Assembly (NCBI GenBank): GCA_019240015.1
Contig: JAFAZB010000243.1
Coordinates: 1-21,760 of the forward strand
Source: Solirubrobacterales bacterium
GTDB lineage: Bacteria; Actinomycetota; Thermoleophilia; Solirubrobacterales; Solirubrobacteraceae
Length of the DNA stretch: 21,760 bases
Reading direction: 5' to 3'
Below the pieces are notes generated by a model. It searched no databases. It was given only the letters and a program-made list of their open reading frames with translations, and was not told the DNA's origin. Positions 1 through 7,565 of this stretch are shown piece after piece. Numbering within the stretch: the first letter of the stretch is position 1; every line of letters begins with the position of its first letter. The translations under genes and the position numbers were made by a program.

Positions 1-169
1 GCCAGATCTGGAGCTTGCCCTGGCTGGCGAGCACCGCGGCTAGCACCAACGCGGTCTCGCCCGGCGACGGGACGCCCATCGACTCGAGCCCGATGATCGC
101 CGGCAGCAGGTAGCCCAGCTTGCTGGAGACGCCGAAGATCGCCGCCAGGCTGAGCATCACGCGACTCAC
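1..169 (-). CDS. DedA-family membrane protein, N-terminal part only (cut by left edge)
   Basis: Only the first ~56 codons are in the window; the rest lies beyond position 1. Translating the minus strand from GTG 169 gives a hydrophobic start followed by GLESMGVPSPGETALVLAA and then LASQGKLQIW. The E-x-x-G-x-P-x-PGE signature near the N-terminus is typical of DedA/SNARE-associated (VTT) membrane proteins, a family now linked to undecaprenyl-phosphate or phospholipid flipping. Start choices are GTG 169, GTG 160 or ATG 157; no clear Shine-Dalgarno decides between them. It begins 19 nt after the stop of the upstream methyltransferase, so it is probably the last visible gene of the ctaA/two-component transcription unit. 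If it recycles a polyprenyl carrier it would fit the surrounding glycan genes, but that link is inference. Confidence 0.75.
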   Translation of the reverse strand, partial: MSRVMLSLAAIFGVSSKLGYLLPAIIGLESMGVPSPGETALVLAAVLASQGKLQIW

Positions 170-188
170 CGCGGTCTCGAGGCCCGCT

Positions 189-935
189 TCACGGACCCGG
201 CCGCGGGTTCTCCAACACCGCCAGCAGTGACAGCCCCGCCGGCAGGCTGCGCCCGCCGCGCAACCAGCTCGCCTCCGCCCGCAGCGGGGTCTCGAGCAGG
301 TCGTTGACCCACTCCGGACCCAGCCGGAGCTCGGGGGTGTAGTCGTCGTTGGCCTGGCGCCCCCGCTGCGCGATCCGCACCATCGCCGCCGGCGCCAGCA
401 ACAGGCTGTTGAACGAGGTCATGCGCAGCACCAGCCAGCCGGCGCCGATCGCCGCCGCGCGCAGCGTGCGCCGCGTGTATCGGCGGTAGTGGTGGTTGGC
501 GACGTCGTGCTGGGACCACAGCGCCGGGTAGGCCGGCACCGTCAGTATCAGCCACCCGCCCGGCCTGCACACGCGCCGCAGCTCCCGCAAGGTGAGGCGG
601 TCGTCGGGCGTGTGCTCGATCACGTCCAGGCAGGTGATCAAATCGAAGCTCGCGGGGTCCCAGGGCAGGTCCTCGAGCCGGCCGATCCGAACCTCGCCCC
701 TGTTTCTCTGGCGCGCCACCGCGGCTGCCTGCTCGTTGAGCTCGATCCCGCGGACGGCCCCGTAGTCCGCCAGCTCCTCGAGCGTCCTACCCGACCCGCA
801 GCCCGCATCGAGCAGCTGCGCATCGGCCGGCAGCGGCAGCCGGTCGAGCTCGGCGCGGATGATCCGCCGTCGCCCCCGGTACCACCAATGACGCTCGTCG
901 ACGTCGAGCATCGCTTTCATCAGCCGATCGTCCAT
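189..935 (-). CDS. Class I SAM-dependent methyltransferase
   Basis: A 248-residue class I methyltransferase. Motif I is LLDAGCGSG at residues 41-49, the acidic residue of strand 2 is E65, and DVIEH (104-108) with RVCRPGGWLILTVPA (121-135) form the later core strands. The N-terminal ERHWWYRGRRR and the internal SQHDVANHHYRRYT (141-154) are characteristic of a methyltransferase group often found beside GT2 and polyprenyl-linked glycan genes; that association is from memory of the family. ATG 935 is chosen because it lies 20 nt after the histidine kinase stop and the conserved HWWY motif begins soon after. No membrane segment or signal peptide is visible. It is probably cotranscribed with the two-component genes and the DedA gene. 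The substrate is unknown. Confidence 0.85.
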   Translation of the reverse strand: MDDRLMKAMLDVDERHWWYRGRRRIIRAELDRLPLPADAQLLDAGCGSGRTLEELADYGAVRGIELNEQAAAVARQRNRGEVRIGRLEDLPWDPASFDLITCLDVIEHTPDDRLTLRELRRVCRPGGWLILTVPAYPALWSQHDVANHHYRRYTRRTLRAAAIGAGWLVLRMTSFNSLLLAPAAMVRIAQRGRQANDDYTPELRLGPEWVNDLLETPLRAEASWLRGGRSLPAGLSLLAVLENPRPGP

Positions 936-955
936 CGCCCGGCTGATGCTGTCAG

Positions 956-2449
956 CTAGGCGACGGCGACGCGGTCCGCGTCGGGGGCGTGGGCCGCCGG
1001 CAGCCTGAGCGTGAACTTGGCGCCGGGCGTATCGGTGTCCTCGAGCACGAGCTCGCCACCCATCCGCTCGGCGAGCTCCCGCCCGATCGCCAGCCCCAGC
1101 CCAAACCCGGCCTGCCCGCCGGTGTCGCGACCGCGGTGAAAGCGGCGGAAGATCTGGTCGCGCTCGTCGGGGGACACCCCGGGGCCGTGGTCGCAGACGC
1201 TCAGCGCAACCGCGTCGCCGCCGTGCAGCTCGACCGTGATCTCCGAGCCCTCGGGGCTGACCCGGACGGCGTTGTCGAGCAGGATCCGGAGGATCCTGGC
1301 GACGCTGCCCGGGTCGCCGAGCGCCCAGATGGGTCCGGCGGAGTCCTCCAGCTGTGAGGTGATCCGTCGCTCGGAGGTCCCCAGCTCGAACTCGGCCAGC
1401 ACCGCCCGGCTGAGCTCGCCCAGCTCGACCGGCTCGGAGCGCAGCTTGACCTCCGCGTCGAGCCTCGAGAGATCCAGCAGGTCGGCCGCCAGCCGCCCCA
1501 GGCGCCGCGACTGGGCCCGGGCCCGCTCGAGCAGCGACCGGGCATCCTCCAGGTCGGGATCAGACCCACGGAGGTCGTCGTCGAGCAGCTCGAGCATCCC
1601 GTCGAGCGAGGTCAGAGGCGTGCGGAGCTCGTGCGAAGCGGTCGCCACGAACGCCCTGCGTGCCTCTTCCTGGTGCTGAAGGCGCCGCTGCATGGTGGCC
1701 AGCGTCCGCGCCAGGTCGCCCACCTCGTCTCGAGCACGATCGATCGGCACGCCGAGCCCGGGGCCGCCATCCGCGAGGCGCACGGCGGCCTGTCGCAGCC
1801 TCCGCAGGCGGCGAACGAGCGTCGCGGCGAGCGGAATCCCCAGCACCAGGGTCAGCGCGATCCCCGCCAGCGCCGCGGTGATGAAGGCGGTGCGGACGAC
1901 GTGCACCGCGCCGGCCACCTCGGGGATCGGCTTGCGGATCGCCAGCACGTAGGTGCGCAGCGAGTCGCGGCCCACCGCCGAGGGGTGCCCGCCGCCGATC
2001 GCGATCGGCGTGGCCAACCTCGCCACCGCCTGCCCGTCGCTGGTGCCAAAGCTCCCGATCGCCTTGCCGCTCTCGAACGCGGCCGTCGCGTCGCTGAAGC
2101 TGTCGACCTTGGCGCTGACCGTGTCGCTGGTGGCGATCAACACCAGCGGGTATGCCAGCAGGCTCACCTCGCCGCCGGTCCGGTTGCGCAACTCGGTCAC
2201 GGCGCGCTGCACCCGCCCCGGCGTCTGCTTGCCGAGCGCGTTGGCGATGTCCAGGTCCCCCTGCGAGAGGAACCTGAACGAGCCGAGCGCGCTGTGCACC
2301 TGCGAGCCCAAGGTCTTGAGCTCGGCGCTTCGAAGCTCTCGCTGGAGCGGCCCCAGCAACGCCAGCGCCGCCACCAGCAAGGTGGCAACCGTCGTCACGA
2401 GCACCGCGCCGACGATCCTCCCGCGCAGTCCCAGCGGACGGGTCGGCAC
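956..2449 (-). CDS. Membrane sensor histidine kinase
   Basis: A sensor kinase that would autophosphorylate on His and pass phosphate to the response regulator encoded just upstream. Counting from GTG 2449 (497 residues): TM helix ~10-33, an extracytoplasmic sensor region of ~150 residues with no domain I recognise, TM helix ~188-212, a HAMP linker to ~262, the HisKA phosphoacceptor in SHELRTPL with His273, and a HATPase_c domain with Asn393 in LLDNAVRVS, DHGPG (420-424) and GFGLGLAIG (448-456). All catalytic motifs are intact. The frame can be extended to GTG 2506, but that would overlap the regulator by 32 nt and add a non-hydrophobic leader. GTG 2449 has a GGGAG 10 nt upstream and places the first helix at the N-terminus, so I prefer it. 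The signal sensed is unknown. Confidence 0.92.
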   Translation of the reverse strand: MPTRPLGLRGRIVGAVLVTTVATLLVAALALLGPLQRELRSAELKTLGSQVHSALGSFRFLSQGDLDIANALGKQTPGRVQRAVTELRNRTGGEVSLLAYPLVLIATSDTVSAKVDSFSDATAAFESGKAIGSFGTSDGQAVARLATPIAIGGGHPSAVGRDSLRTYVLAIRKPIPEVAGAVHVVRTAFITAALAGIALTLVLGIPLAATLVRRLRRLRQAAVRLADGGPGLGVPIDRARDEVGDLARTLATMQRRLQHQEEARRAFVATASHELRTPLTSLDGMLELLDDDLRGSDPDLEDARSLLERARAQSRRLGRLAADLLDLSRLDAEVKLRSEPVELGELSRAVLAEFELGTSERRITSQLEDSAGPIWALGDPGSVARILRILLDNAVRVSPEGSEITVELHGGDAVALSVCDHGPGVSPDERDQIFRRFHRGRDTGGQAGFGLGLAIGRELAERMGGELVLEDTDTPGAKFTLRLPAAHAPDADRVAVA

Positions 2450-2474
2450 GGCTATCGAGCTCCCGCCGGCATCG

Positions 2475-3218
2475 CTACGGTCCTCGCAGCCGGTACCCCG
2501 CCCCACGCACGGTGAGGATGTAGCGCGGCTTCTCCGGCTCGGGCTCGAGCTTTTCGCGCAGGTGGCGGATGTGCACGTCGATCGCCCGCGGGTCCCGGTA
2601 GGCGCTGTCGCCCCAGATCGCGCGCAGCAGCTCCTGGCGGTTGAGCAGCCGCCCGGGATCGGTCATCAACGCGTCGAGCAGCTCGAACTCCGAGAACGTC
2701 AGCTTCACCGGCTCGCCCTCGATCGTCACCTCGCGTTGCGCGCGGTCAAGCGTGATCGGACCGACCACCAGCAACTCGTCGCCCATCGCCCGGGTGCCCG
2801 CTCGTCTCAGGACCGCCCGGATCCTGCTGCGAAGCTCGGCCAGCCCGAACGGCTTGGTCACGTAGTCGTCGGCGCCGGCCTCCAGCCCCAGGACCGCGTC
2901 CGCCTCGGAGTCGAGCGCGGTCAGCATGATGATCGGCACCACGTTCCGGCGCCCTCGCAGCGTCCGGCACACCTCGTACCCATCGGGTCCGGCGCCGAGT
3001 GCGACGTCGAGCAACACGATGTCGTAGTGGTCGGTGCTCGCGCGGTCGATCGCCGAGCGCCCGTCCGCGACGGCCATCACGCGGTGGCCTTCGCGCGAGA
3101 AGGAGCGCGTCAGCATCTCCCGCAGGTCCGACTCGTCGTCGACCACCAGGATGCTGAGCGAGGGATCGGCGCCGCGGCCGGCGACCGGGATCGGCAGCGG
3201 TGCGGATCGCTCCTGCAC
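2475..3218 (-). CDS. OmpR/PhoB-family response regulator
   Basis: A DNA-binding transcription regulator of 247 residues, partner of the following histidine kinase. The receiver domain (~21-135) has the acidic pair D27/D28, the phosphoacceptor D71 in YDIVLLDVALG, T100 in IIMLTAL and K122 in YVTKPFG. The C-terminal winged helix (~150-247) has the usual FSEFELLDALM and RAIDVHIRHLREKLE segments and ends in RGAGYRLRG. The loop after D71 (ALGAGPDG) is slightly longer than the common one. The start is GTG 3218, which abuts the TGA of ctaA (TGAGTG) without a spacer, so translation is probably coupled to ctaA. Target promoters cannot be identified here. Confidence 0.95.
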   Translation of the reverse strand: MQERSAPLPIPVAGRGADPSLSILVVDDESDLREMLTRSFSREGHRVMAVADGRSAIDRASTDHYDIVLLDVALGAGPDGYEVCRTLRGRRNVVPIIMLTALDSEADAVLGLEAGADDYVTKPFGLAELRSRIRAVLRRAGTRAMGDELLVVGPITLDRAQREVTIEGEPVKLTFSEFELLDALMTDPGRLLNRQELLRAIWGDSAYRDPRAIDVHIRHLREKLEPEPEKPRYILTVRGAGYRLRGP

Positions 3219-4190
3219 TCAGCCCGCCCCTCCGACCGGCTCCAGGTCACGGGCGCGTGGACGCGGCTCGGCGGCGGGCAGCGGCGCGGCGCGCGGGACG
3301 AGGCGGCCGGCCGCGGCGACGGCCCACAGGACAGACAGCCAGGTCAAGGTCGCGAGCGTGACGTGCACCCAGACCATGTCGGTGGGCAGCGCCAGCTCGT
3401 ACTGGACGCTGCCCACCAGCCCCTGGGCCGCCACCAGCACGCCGAGCACCGTGAGCGGTTCGAGTGCATCCTGGGTAGCGCCCCGGCGCCGGCGCAGCAG
3501 CCACACCGCGATCACCGCGACGCCGAACACCGCGGCGATCGTGGCATGGCGGTGCACGACCCAGGTCAGGGTGTCGTTGCCCTTGAAGTGCAGCCGGTGG
3601 ATCCGTTGCCCCGGCGAGCCGCCGGCGTGGGGTCCAGCCGCGGTCGCCGCGGTGCCGGCGAAGATCGTCAGCGCGGCCAGCGGCGTCAGCGCCCGCACCG
3701 ACCAGACCGAAAGCCGATCGTCCGAGCGCGGCCGGGAGCCGGGCTCGTATGCGGCGCGCCAGGCGAGCGCGACCGCCGCCACCAGCACGATCATCGAGAG
3801 GGCGAAGTGCGCCATCACGAAGCCCGGCGCCAGGTGCTCGCGGACGGTGAACCCTCCGAGGATCGCCTGCGCCAGGACTCCCAGCGGGAGCGTCGTCGCG
3901 AGCACCGCGAGCTCCCGCCGGTAGGGGCGGCGCGTGAACGCCAGCACCGCGGCCAGCACCGTCGTCACGCCCACCAGCCCCGACAGCGCCCGGTTGCCGA
4001 ACTCGATCAACGCGTGCGTCGAGAGCGGCGGCAGCGCGTGTCCATAGCACTTGGGCCAGTCAGGACAGCCCAGCCCCGAGCCGGTCAGCCGCACGGCCGC
4101 GCCGGTGAGCACGATCAACGTCAATGCCGCCAGCGTCAGATAGGCGACGCGGCGATATTGGGCGGGGGTTACGGCCAGGCGAGCGCGCAT
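3219..4190 (-). CDS. ctaA: Heme A synthase (CtaA/COX15)
   Basis: Converts heme O to heme A for aa3-type cytochrome oxidase, in the cytoplasmic membrane. The 323-residue product has about eight hydrophobic segments. Family landmarks: LTGSGLGCPDWPKCYG with Cys42 and Cys48, a conserved Glu63 in IEFGNR, His128 in VMAHFALS, His213/His215 in VVHRHAT, and His276 in WVHVTLAT. The first His ligand of the Bacillus enzyme is Asn66 here, a substitution I recall from actinobacterial homologs rather than a defect. ATG 4190 starts the protein directly; AAAGG lies 3 nt upstream and a TTTAAA hexamer 5 nt upstream. The C-terminal ~25 residues are polar and Arg/Pro-rich. The gene is 47 nt downstream of the gmd paralog and immediately precedes the response regulator. 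Confidence 0.94.
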   Translation of the reverse strand: MRARLAVTPAQYRRVAYLTLAALTLIVLTGAAVRLTGSGLGCPDWPKCYGHALPPLSTHALIEFGNRALSGLVGVTTVLAAVLAFTRRPYRRELAVLATTLPLGVLAQAILGGFTVREHLAPGFVMAHFALSMIVLVAAVALAWRAAYEPGSRPRSDDRLSVWSVRALTPLAALTIFAGTAATAAGPHAGGSPGQRIHRLHFKGNDTLTWVVHRHATIAAVFGVAVIAVWLLRRRRGATQDALEPLTVLGVLVAAQGLVGSVQYELALPTDMVWVHVTLATLTWLSVLWAVAAAGRLVPRAAPLPAAEPRPRARDLEPVGGAG

Positions 4191-4195
4191 GCGCC

Positions 4196-4201
4196 TTTAA
4201 A
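4196..4201 (-). promoter_or_regulatory. Possible -10 element of a near-leaderless ctaA transcript
   Basis: TTTAAA on the minus strand, centred in the palindrome CCTTTAAAGG, ends 5 nt before the ctaA ATG. It matches four of six positions of TATAAT. The AAAGG part could equally be a Shine-Dalgarno sequence for ctaA (spacer 3 nt). No convincing -35 box is visible. Confidence 0.3.
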
Positions 4202-4237
4202 GGATGCCTGACGAGGCCGTCGCGCGGCTCGCTATCG

Positions 4238-5230
4238 CTAGGCCAGCTGCCTTCCGGCCAGAGATCGCAGATCTGCGTCGACCATCCGCCTGATCAGCTG
4301 CTCGAAGCTGAGCGCCGGTGACCATCCGAGCCGCTCGCGGGCGCGACTGGGATCGCCGATCAGCGGCGTGGGCTCGGCGGAGCGCACGAGGCTCGGGTCG
4401 ACACGAATGTGATCGCGCGCGTCCAGGCCCACCCGCTCGAACGCGATCTCCGCAAGCTCGGCGACCTTATGGCTCGTGCCGCTGGCCAAGACGAAGTCCT
4501 CGGCGCGCGGCTGCTGGAGCATCAGCCAGGCGCCGTGCACGATGTCGCCGGCGAACGACCAGTCGCGCACGGCCTCCAGATCGCCGAGTGCCAGCTCGTC
4601 GGCGACCCCCGCCTTGATCGCAGCCGCCGCGCGAGTGATCTTGCGCGAGACGAACCATTCCGGCCGGCGCTCGGACTCGTGGTTGTACAGAATCCCGGCG
4701 GCGGCGAACAGCCCGTGGCGGGTACGAAACTGGCCGACGAGCTGGTGCGCCGCCAGCTTGGCGGTCGCGTAGGGCGTCTGGGGCCGGCAGCGGCTGTCCT
4801 CGCGCTGCGGGCTCTCGCCCCCGGCGCCGAAGATCGCGCCGGAGGAGGCGACGAACACACGGGTGTGGTCGCTGCGGTCGCGGACGGCCTCGAGCAGCGT
4901 GGCGGTGGATCCCGCGATTGCGGCCAGCGTCTGCGCGGGTCGCTGCCAGGACTCCGGCACGAACGATGGCGAGGCGAGGTGGTAGAGCTCGTCCGGGCGC
5001 AAGCGCTCGACGGCGCGCCGAAGGCTGTCCCCGTCCAACAGCTCGCCCCGGACCAGCTCGAGCTGGCCGCGGAGATGCTCCGCCGCCCCCAGCGTCTCGG
5101 CCGACGAGCGGCGGACGAGCCCGGCGACCCGGTACCCCTGCTCGAGCAGCAGCTCCGCGAGAAACGAGCCGTCCTGGCCCGTGATACCGGTGATCAGCGC
5201 GCAGCGCCCGCCCTCGGTCTCGGCGGCCAC
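4238..5230 (-). CDS. Diverged Gmd paralog; SDR nucleotide-sugar enzyme, possibly GDP-4-keto-6-deoxymannose reductase-like
   Basis: A 330-residue NAD(P)-dependent extended SDR enzyme, clearly a paralog of the gmd gene that precedes it: it shares ALITGITGQDGSFLAELLL at the N-terminus, LVRRSS (NADP-binding Arg), NHES, RKIT and a closely similar C-terminus (LGW...LIRRMVDADL). The catalytic Y154-x3-K158 is kept, but the segment aligned with Gmd's SSSEMFG reads SSGAIFG, so the Glu needed for 4,6-dehydration is Ala132. The following substrate-binding segment (EPTPLIGDPSRAR) looks more like reductases of the Rmd type. I infer it acts after Gmd, as reductase or epimerase, giving GDP-D-rhamnose or a related sugar. 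The start is GTG 5230, 2 nt after the gmd TAG; the open frame continues upstream into gmd only as a shadow. Confidence 0.85.
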   Translation of the reverse strand: MAAETEGGRCALITGITGQDGSFLAELLLEQGYRVAGLVRRSSAETLGAAEHLRGQLELVRGELLDGDSLRRAVERLRPDELYHLASPSFVPESWQRPAQTLAAIAGSTATLLEAVRDRSDHTRVFVASSGAIFGAGGESPQREDSRCRPQTPYATAKLAAHQLVGQFRTRHGLFAAAGILYNHESERRPEWFVSRKITRAAAAIKAGVADELALGDLEAVRDWSFAGDIVHGAWLMLQQPRAEDFVLASGTSHKVAELAEIAFERVGLDARDHIRVDPSLVRSAEPTPLIGDPSRARERLGWSPALSFEQLIRRMVDADLRSLAGRQLA

Positions 5231-5232
5231 GG

Positions 5233-6270
5233 CTAGCGCTGCCGCAGCGTGGTTCTGGGACCGGGGCGCGACACGCCAATCGACGGCGGGGGTGCGTGGG
5301 CGCCCGCGGTCAGCAGCTCGTAGTCGGCGTCGACCATCAGGCGGATCAGCTCCTCGAACCCGGTCCTCGGCTCCCAGCCGAGCAGGCGCTTTGCCTTCGA
5401 GGCATCGCCGACGAGATGATCCACCTCGGCGGGGCGTCGCAGCGATTCGTCCAGCACGACGTGACGATCGAGCGCCAGCCCGGCCTGATCGAAGGCGACC
5501 TCCACGCACTCACGCACCGAATGCGCAACGCCGGTCGCGATCACGTAATCCTCCGGCTCGTCGCGCTGGAGCATCATCCACATCGCCTCCACGTAGTCCT
5601 GCGCGTAGCCCCAGTCGCGCTCGGCGTCGAGGTTGCCCAGGTGCAGCTCGCTGGCCAAGCCGAGTCTGATCGCCGCGGCGTGCCAGGTGATCTTGCGGGT
5701 CACGAACTCGAGCCCGCGACGGGGGCTTTCGTGGTTGAAGAGAATCCCGCTCGTGGCGTGCAGGTCGTAGGACTCGCGGTAGTTGACCGTGATGAAGTGT
5801 CCGTAGGCCTTCGCGACCCCATACGGCGAGCGTGGGTGCAGCGGCGTCAGCTCGGTTTGCGGGACCTCACGGACCCGGCCGAACATCTCGCTCGAGGAGG
5901 CCTGATAGAAGCGCGCCTCGGGGCACACCTCGCGCATCGCCTCGAGCATCCGGGTGACGCCTACGCCTGTGAATTCGGCCGTCAACGTCGGCTGGATCCA
6001 GGAAACCGCGACGAACGACATCGCGGCCAGGTTGTAGATCTCGTCCGGCTGCGCCGCGCGGAGTGCATCCACCAGCGAGCGATGATCGAGCAGGTCGGCC
6101 TGGTGGAGCGAGACCCGGTCGCGAAGGTGCTCGATCCGCTCGAAGCGCTCGGTGGAAGAGCGGCGGACCATCCCGTGCACCTCGTATCCCCGCTCCAGCA
6201 GCAGGTCCGCGAGATACGAGCCATCCTGGCCGGTGATCCCGGTGATCAGCGCACAGCGGCGTCTGGCCAT
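5233..6270 (-). CDS. gmd: GDP-mannose 4,6-dehydratase
   Basis: Converts GDP-D-mannose to GDP-4-keto-6-deoxy-D-mannose, the entry point to GDP-fucose, GDP-rhamnose and related sugars; cytoplasmic. The 345-residue length suits the family. The signature TGITGQDGSYLADLLL (10-25) contains the glycine-rich NADP loop, and MVRRSS (34-39) gives the 2'-phosphate-binding Arg. The catalytic set is complete: S126-S127-E128 in SSSEMFG and Y150-x3-K154 in SPYGVAK. NHESPRRG and RKIT, conserved in Gmd, follow. The last ~15 residues form a Pro/Arg-rich tail. ATG 6270 is the first gene of the leftward unit, 7 nt downstream of a TAGCCT hexamer. The downstream paralog begins 2 nt after its stop. Confidence 0.95.
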   Translation of the reverse strand: MARRRCALITGITGQDGSYLADLLLERGYEVHGMVRRSSTERFERIEHLRDRVSLHQADLLDHRSLVDALRAAQPDEIYNLAAMSFVAVSWIQPTLTAEFTGVGVTRMLEAMREVCPEARFYQASSSEMFGRVREVPQTELTPLHPRSPYGVAKAYGHFITVNYRESYDLHATSGILFNHESPRRGLEFVTRKITWHAAAIRLGLASELHLGNLDAERDWGYAQDYVEAMWMMLQRDEPEDYVIATGVAHSVRECVEVAFDQAGLALDRHVVLDESLRRPAEVDHLVGDASKAKRLLGWEPRTGFEELIRLMVDADYELLTAGAHAPPPSIGVSRPGPRTTLRQR

Positions 6271-6277
6271 CGGCGTG

Positions 6278-6283
6278 AGGCTA
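6278..6283 (-). promoter_or_regulatory. Candidate -10 of a leaderless gmd promoter
   Basis: TAGCCT on the minus strand fits the actinobacterial TAnnnT -10 form and is followed by 7 nt and then the gmd ATG, so transcription would start at or next to the start codon. It lies in the 68-nt divergent gap shared with the rightward operon. No clear -35 is seen. Confidence 0.4.
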
Positions 6284-6322
6284 GCGGTCGCGAGGGCCGC
6301 CGGAGGCGGCAGGGGGGTCGCC

Positions 6323-6328
6323 TACAAT
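6323..6328 (+). promoter_or_regulatory. Candidate -10 of the rightward five-gene operon
   Basis: TACAAT matches five of six bases of the -10 consensus and lies 10 nt before the ATG of the GT2 gene, giving a predicted leader of only a few nucleotides. A purine run (AGGGGGG) at 6311-6317 lies too far upstream to act as a ribosome binding site if transcription starts here. No clear -35 is seen. Confidence 0.45.
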
Positions 6329-6338
6329 CGCTGCGCTG

Positions 6339-7565
6339 ATGGGCGGCGCAGTCGAGCACACACACCCCACGCAGTCGTCCGCTCCTCAAGTAATGCCCGC
6401 GCAGGCCGAAGCGCCGGAGTTGACAGTCGTCATGCCCTGCCTGGACGAGGCCGAGACGATCGGCGCCTGCATCGGCAAGGCGCGCACGGCGCTCGAGGCC
6501 CACGGGATCGCCGCTGAGATCCTGGTGGCGGACAACGGCAGCACCGACGGCTCGCAGGCCGTCGCGCGCAGGGAGGGCGCGCGGGTCGTGCCAATTGCAC
6601 AGCGCGGGTATGGGAGCGCCTTGATGGGGGGAATACGAGCGGCCCGCGGCCGCTACATCTTGATGGGCGACGCCGACGACAGCTACGACTTCGGGCAAGC
6701 TCCGCTGTTCGTGGAGAAGCTGAGGCAAGGCTTCGACCTCGTCCAGGGCTGCAGGCTTGAGACGGGCGGCGGCAGAGTGCTCCCCGGCGCGATGCCGGCG
6801 TCCCATCGCCTGATCGGCAATCCGCTCTTCTCGAAGCTCGTCCGCTGGTGGTATCGGGCGCCGGTCAACGACGTCTACTGCGGCATGCGAGCGTTCACGC
6901 GCGATCACTACGAGCGGCTCGGGCAGCGCTGTACCGGGATGGAGTTCGCCACCGAAATGATCGTCAAATCGAGCATCTGCGGCGCGCGCATCGCCGAAGT
7001 GCCAGTCACCCTCCACCCAGACGGTCGGACGGCTCACACGCCCCACCTGCGGACGATGAGGGATGGATGGCGCACGCTGCGGTTCCTGCTTCTGTACAGC
7101 CCAAGGTGGCTGTTTCTCGTTCCCGGCCTGGCACTCTGCCTGGCTGGGGCGGTGGGCTACGCGCTCGCCCTGCCCGCTGTGCACGCGCTCGGGGTCACCT
7201 TCGACGCCCACACACTGCTGTTCTCGACGCTCGCGATCATGTGTGGCTACCAGTCGGTGCTGTTTGCCGTGATGACACGTGAGTTTGCGGCGTCCGAGGG
7301 CCTCCTGCCCCGTAATCCACGACTGGACAGGGCGATGACGATCCTGAGCCTCGAACGTGTGCTGGCGATCGCGGGGGTCGTGATGATTGCCGGGATCGTG
7401 CTGCTGGTGCTCGTGGTCAACGACTGGAGGCTTCGGCACTTCGGCCACCTGGACTATCCACACACGATGCGCATGGTGGTACCGGGCGTGCTGCTCGTCG
7501 CGCTCGGATTCCAGACGATCTTGTTTGGTTTCTTCCTCAGCATCCTCGGGTTGCGACGCATGTGA
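6339..7565 (+). CDS. GT2 glycosyltransferase with C-terminal membrane helices (polyprenyl-phosphate sugar synthase-like)
   Basis: A 408-residue family 2 glycosyltransferase. The GT-A domain (~27-240) begins ELTVVMPCLDEAETI, has VADNGSTDGS (63-72), a D111-A-D113 metal/nucleotide motif in YILMGDADDSYDF, and an acceptor-side region NDVYCGMRAF. The segment DGWRTLRFLLLYSP (242-255) precedes four hydrophobic helices (~258-281, 290-312, 341-361, 379-403). This layout resembles dolichol/undecaprenyl-phosphate hexose synthases, which load a sugar onto a lipid carrier at the inner membrane face; the sugar is unknown. ATG 6339 is used; Met19 (VMPAQAE) is a possible shorter start. It heads the rightward operon, and its last codon and stop (ATGTGA) overlap the next GTG start by 4 nt. 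Confidence 0.9.
   Translation: MGGAVEHTHPTQSSAPQVMPAQAEAPELTVVMPCLDEAETIGACIGKARTALEAHGIAAEILVADNGSTDGSQAVARREGARVVPIAQRGYGSALMGGIRAARGRYILMGDADDSYDFGQAPLFVEKLRQGFDLVQGCRLETGGGRVLPGAMPASHRLIGNPLFSKLVRWWYRAPVNDVYCGMRAFTRDHYERLGQRCTGMEFATEMIVKSSICGARIAEVPVTLHPDGRTAHTPHLRTMRDGWRTLRFLLLYSPRWLFLVPGLALCLAGAVGYALALPAVHALGVTFDAHTLLFSTLAIMCGYQSVLFAVMTREFAASEGLLPRNPRLDRAMTILSLERVLAIAGVVMIAGIVLLVLVVNDWRLRHFGHLDYPHTMRMVVPGVLLVALGFQTILFGFFLSILGLRRM

Noticed and set aside
3991..3999. Loss of function of ctaA through His-to-Asn at residue 66
   Set aside because: The rest of the enzyme is intact and the Asn form (EFGNR) is, as I recall, normal for actinobacterial heme A synthases.
1953..4211. 752-codon plus-strand open frame opposite the kinase, regulator and ctaA
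   Set aside because: It overlaps three genes with intact catalytic motifs on the other strand, and its translation is Arg/His/Gln/Pro-rich without any recognisable motif.
5231..5509. N-terminal extension of the gmd paralog
   Set aside because: The extension lies wholly inside gmd and is Arg/Gly-rich; GTG 5230, 2 nt after the gmd stop, begins right before the conserved Rossmann motif.
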